A stretch of DNA of 64,000 bases from Siphonodentalium dalli. Lineage: Eukaryota > Mollusca > Scaphopoda > Gadilida > Siphonodentaliidae. This document shows positions 62,777 through 64,000 of this stretch, piece after piece (the first letter of the stretch is position 1; each line of letters begins with the position of its first letter). The DNA lies in the NCBI GenBank assembly GCA_032622095.1, contig CP136061.1, forward strand, positions 194,250,369 to 194,314,368, read 5' to 3'. Position numbers and translations under genes: made by a program. The notes below the pieces were generated by a model, which was not told the origin of the DNA, did not search any database, and saw only the letters and a list, made by a program, of their open reading frames with translations.

Positions 62777-62941
62777 ATGGCAGGCGCTCTAACGAGAAGA
62801 ATTATCAAAGTATGGACGAATCAATCAATACTCAATTCGATATCTATAAATTGTCATTCAACAGTTCAATGCCCTGAAATTAAGTTGTTGAAGATTGATT
62901 CTCAATCTCCCAGTCCCACACCTCTGAGTCCGACTCAGTGA
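62777..62941 (+). CDS. Small ORF with mitochondrial-presequence-like start
   Basis: Fifty-four codons and a stop, starting MAGALTRRIIKVWTNQSILN. The first 20 residues are basic and amphipathic with no acidic residue, which resembles a mitochondrial targeting presequence and could be a first exon on the plus strand. However there is no convincing splice donor before the stop, and its second half is antisense to the better-supported exon at 62880-63254. Chance is quite possible. Confidence 0.15.
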   Translation: MAGALTRRIIKVWTNQSILNSISINCHSTVQCPEIKLLKIDSQSPSPTPLSPTQ

Positions 62942-63254
62942 CTGAGTCTGTCAGTGTCACCAGGGTTTTTGTAGCAACTGGGGTGTGAAGAATGAAGTCA
63001 GTGAATATGTGAGATTGACCACTCTCGAGACACCAGGTGTATTTGAATCTGCCTTGTTCTAGGTGTTCAAACTGAGACGCGAAAAGTATCTCGATGGGTG
63101 TATTTGATTTGAAATTGAATCTTGTGTGTAGACCATTGCCGGCATTGGTCTGATTGGAGGAGCACAGTTGGTTTGTGGGCTGACTCTGAGCTATACCTTC
63201 CACACTGTTGAAGGTTCGAATCCGACATTGGTCGGACTTTGTGTCGCCACAGTC
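62880..63254 (-). CDS. Probable last coding exon of an unrecognised gene
   Basis: An open frame of 124 codons plus TAA, opening just after TTCCTAG and beginning DCGDTKSDQCRIRTFNSVEG. It contains two short cysteine-bearing stretches and the run RFNFKSNTPIEILFASQFEH, then KYTWCLESGQSHIFTDFIL, and ends acidic (SDSEVWDWEIENQSSTT). Amino-acid use is balanced and protein-like (several Trp, Cys, Phe), unlike the low-complexity frames elsewhere in the window. There is no in-frame ATG, so it would have to be spliced to upstream exons beyond 63254; the acceptor has a weak pyrimidine tract. I do not recognise the family; alternating polar/aromatic strands suggest a beta-rich domain. An AATAAA lies downstream at 62445-62440. 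It would be transcribed in the same direction as catalase, upstream of it. Confidence 0.42.
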   Translation of the reverse strand, partial: DCGDTKSDQCRIRTFNSVEGIAQSQPTNQLCSSNQTNAGNGLHTRFNFKSNTPIEILFASQFEHLEQGRFKYTWCLESGQSHIFTDFILHTPVATKTLVTLTDSVTESDSEVWDWEIENQSSTT

Positions 63255-63671
63255 CTAGGAATCACTGTCCATGTAATATTAAATTTGATTAAAATATAAC
63301 AAATAGATCTAGATATATTACCTCTACTATATAGATATAAGCTACAGTTAGGCAACTTCAGATTTTGTTATTATGTAAATCATCACCTCATTGGCTGCAG
63401 ACCACCCCCTGTGCTCTATCACTAAAACGAACAATTCGATGTTTCGTTCGAAAAAAATGCATTTATCTCCCCACATTTGACATGTGACAATTAAGTTAAT
63501 TGTTCTTAATGTGCTCGTCGGGTCATATCAACTGTACCTTGTCTGAGTTGTACATAAATCGTAATTTTCCATCCAATATTCACATTGAATAACTGTCGGC
63601 TAAATTATCAAGTGACGTAATTCTGCAAAATTGTTTAAAACGGGAAGTTATCAATCCAGTTCCCTATTCAG
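63255..63671. other. Unassigned sequence
   Basis: Would be intron upstream of the 62880-63254 exon if that exon is real. No repeat recognised. Confidence 0.35.
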
Positions 63672-63881
63672 CCCTTTTAATTCAGATTGTTTGGCTTCGG
63701 CAATCTGCTACGGCAACCCTTTATCGTGGCTCAGTTTGCTTCAGCAAATGGCTTAGGCATTGCCGATTGCCGTAGCCCCTTTTAATTCAGATTGTTTGGC
63801 TTCGGCAATCTGCTACGGCAACCCTTTATCGTGGCTCAGTTTGCTTCAGCAAATGGCTTAGGCATTGCCGATTGCCGTAGC
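63672..63881. repeat. 105-bp tandem duplication
   Basis: Two nearly identical units: CCCTTTTAATTCAGATTGTT, TGGCTTCGGCAATCTGCTAC, GGCAACCCTTTATCGTGG, TTTGCTTCAGCAAATGGCTT, GGCATTGCCGATTGCCGTAG. Each unit contains partly self-complementary words (TTTGCTTCAGCAAA; GGCAATC and GATTGCC). Confidence 0.85.
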
Positions 63882-64000
63882 CAATTATGAGGGCTGCCTA
63901 TTACACATTACTTTTGCAGCCAAACCCAGCACGAGTTATCTCCCATTGCCATTCTTGAGATGCGGAGTTAACTGGGAGCTTGGAATATAAAATTTGCTTT

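Noticed and set aside
63205-63240. GGTTCGAATCC resembling a tRNA T-arm
   Set aside because: The flanking bases do not form the T stem and no acceptor or anticodon stem is present; it lies within the orphan exon.

Overview
This is eukaryotic nuclear DNA from an animal, most likely a marine invertebrate. A lophotrochozoan such as a mollusc or relative is my best guess, but that rests only on repeat style and on the catalase sequence. Coding density is very low. The only gene I can name with certainty is catalase on the minus strand, cut into at least 11 coding exons between 48507 (start codon) and 6447. All listed junctions have GT donors and AG acceptors and join in frame to give 501 residues. 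The end of the protein is not settled: exon 11 stops at a good-looking donor, and I could not find a terminal exon in 1-6446.

Layout. 1-6446 is downstream of, or in the last intron of, catalase; it holds a direct-repeat region (1-2810), a palindromic repeat and a MITE with an 8-bp target duplication. 6447-23907 holds exons 11 to 3, with introns full of small inverted-repeat elements. Intron 2 (23908-37016) and intron 1 (37189-48450) are 13.1 and 11.3 kb, built mostly of nested transposons. 48508-48840 is the probable catalase promoter and carries a DR1 nuclear-receptor motif and an ERR-type half site. 48857-55054 is a head-to-tail array of roughly 0.9-1.1 kb units, interrupted by a hAT-like element; a smaller relative lies at 27061-29205. 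55055-62318 is another nest of inverted-repeat elements. 62880-63254 (minus) looks like the last coding exon of a second gene I do not recognise.

Mobile DNA is the main content. At least six families are TTAA-flanked with inverted ends (piggyBac-like in target choice), and several elements have 8-bp target duplications (hAT-like). Many are inserted into one another, so relative insertion order can be read directly. The most unusual signals are three separate fields in catalase introns 1 and 2, each holding about ten copies of its own short word: GGTAACAGGAGTGACA at 35229-36190, GTAATGTCAGTCACG at 38041-43958, and CTTAAGCGCAATT-like at 46640-48130. The first two lie in candidate large elements defined by long inverted ends. 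A 5.1-kb inverted-repeat-flanked block at 13629-18738 carries a 117-bp tandem repeat that is open on both strands. No autonomous transposase, RNA gene or CRISPR array could be supported.
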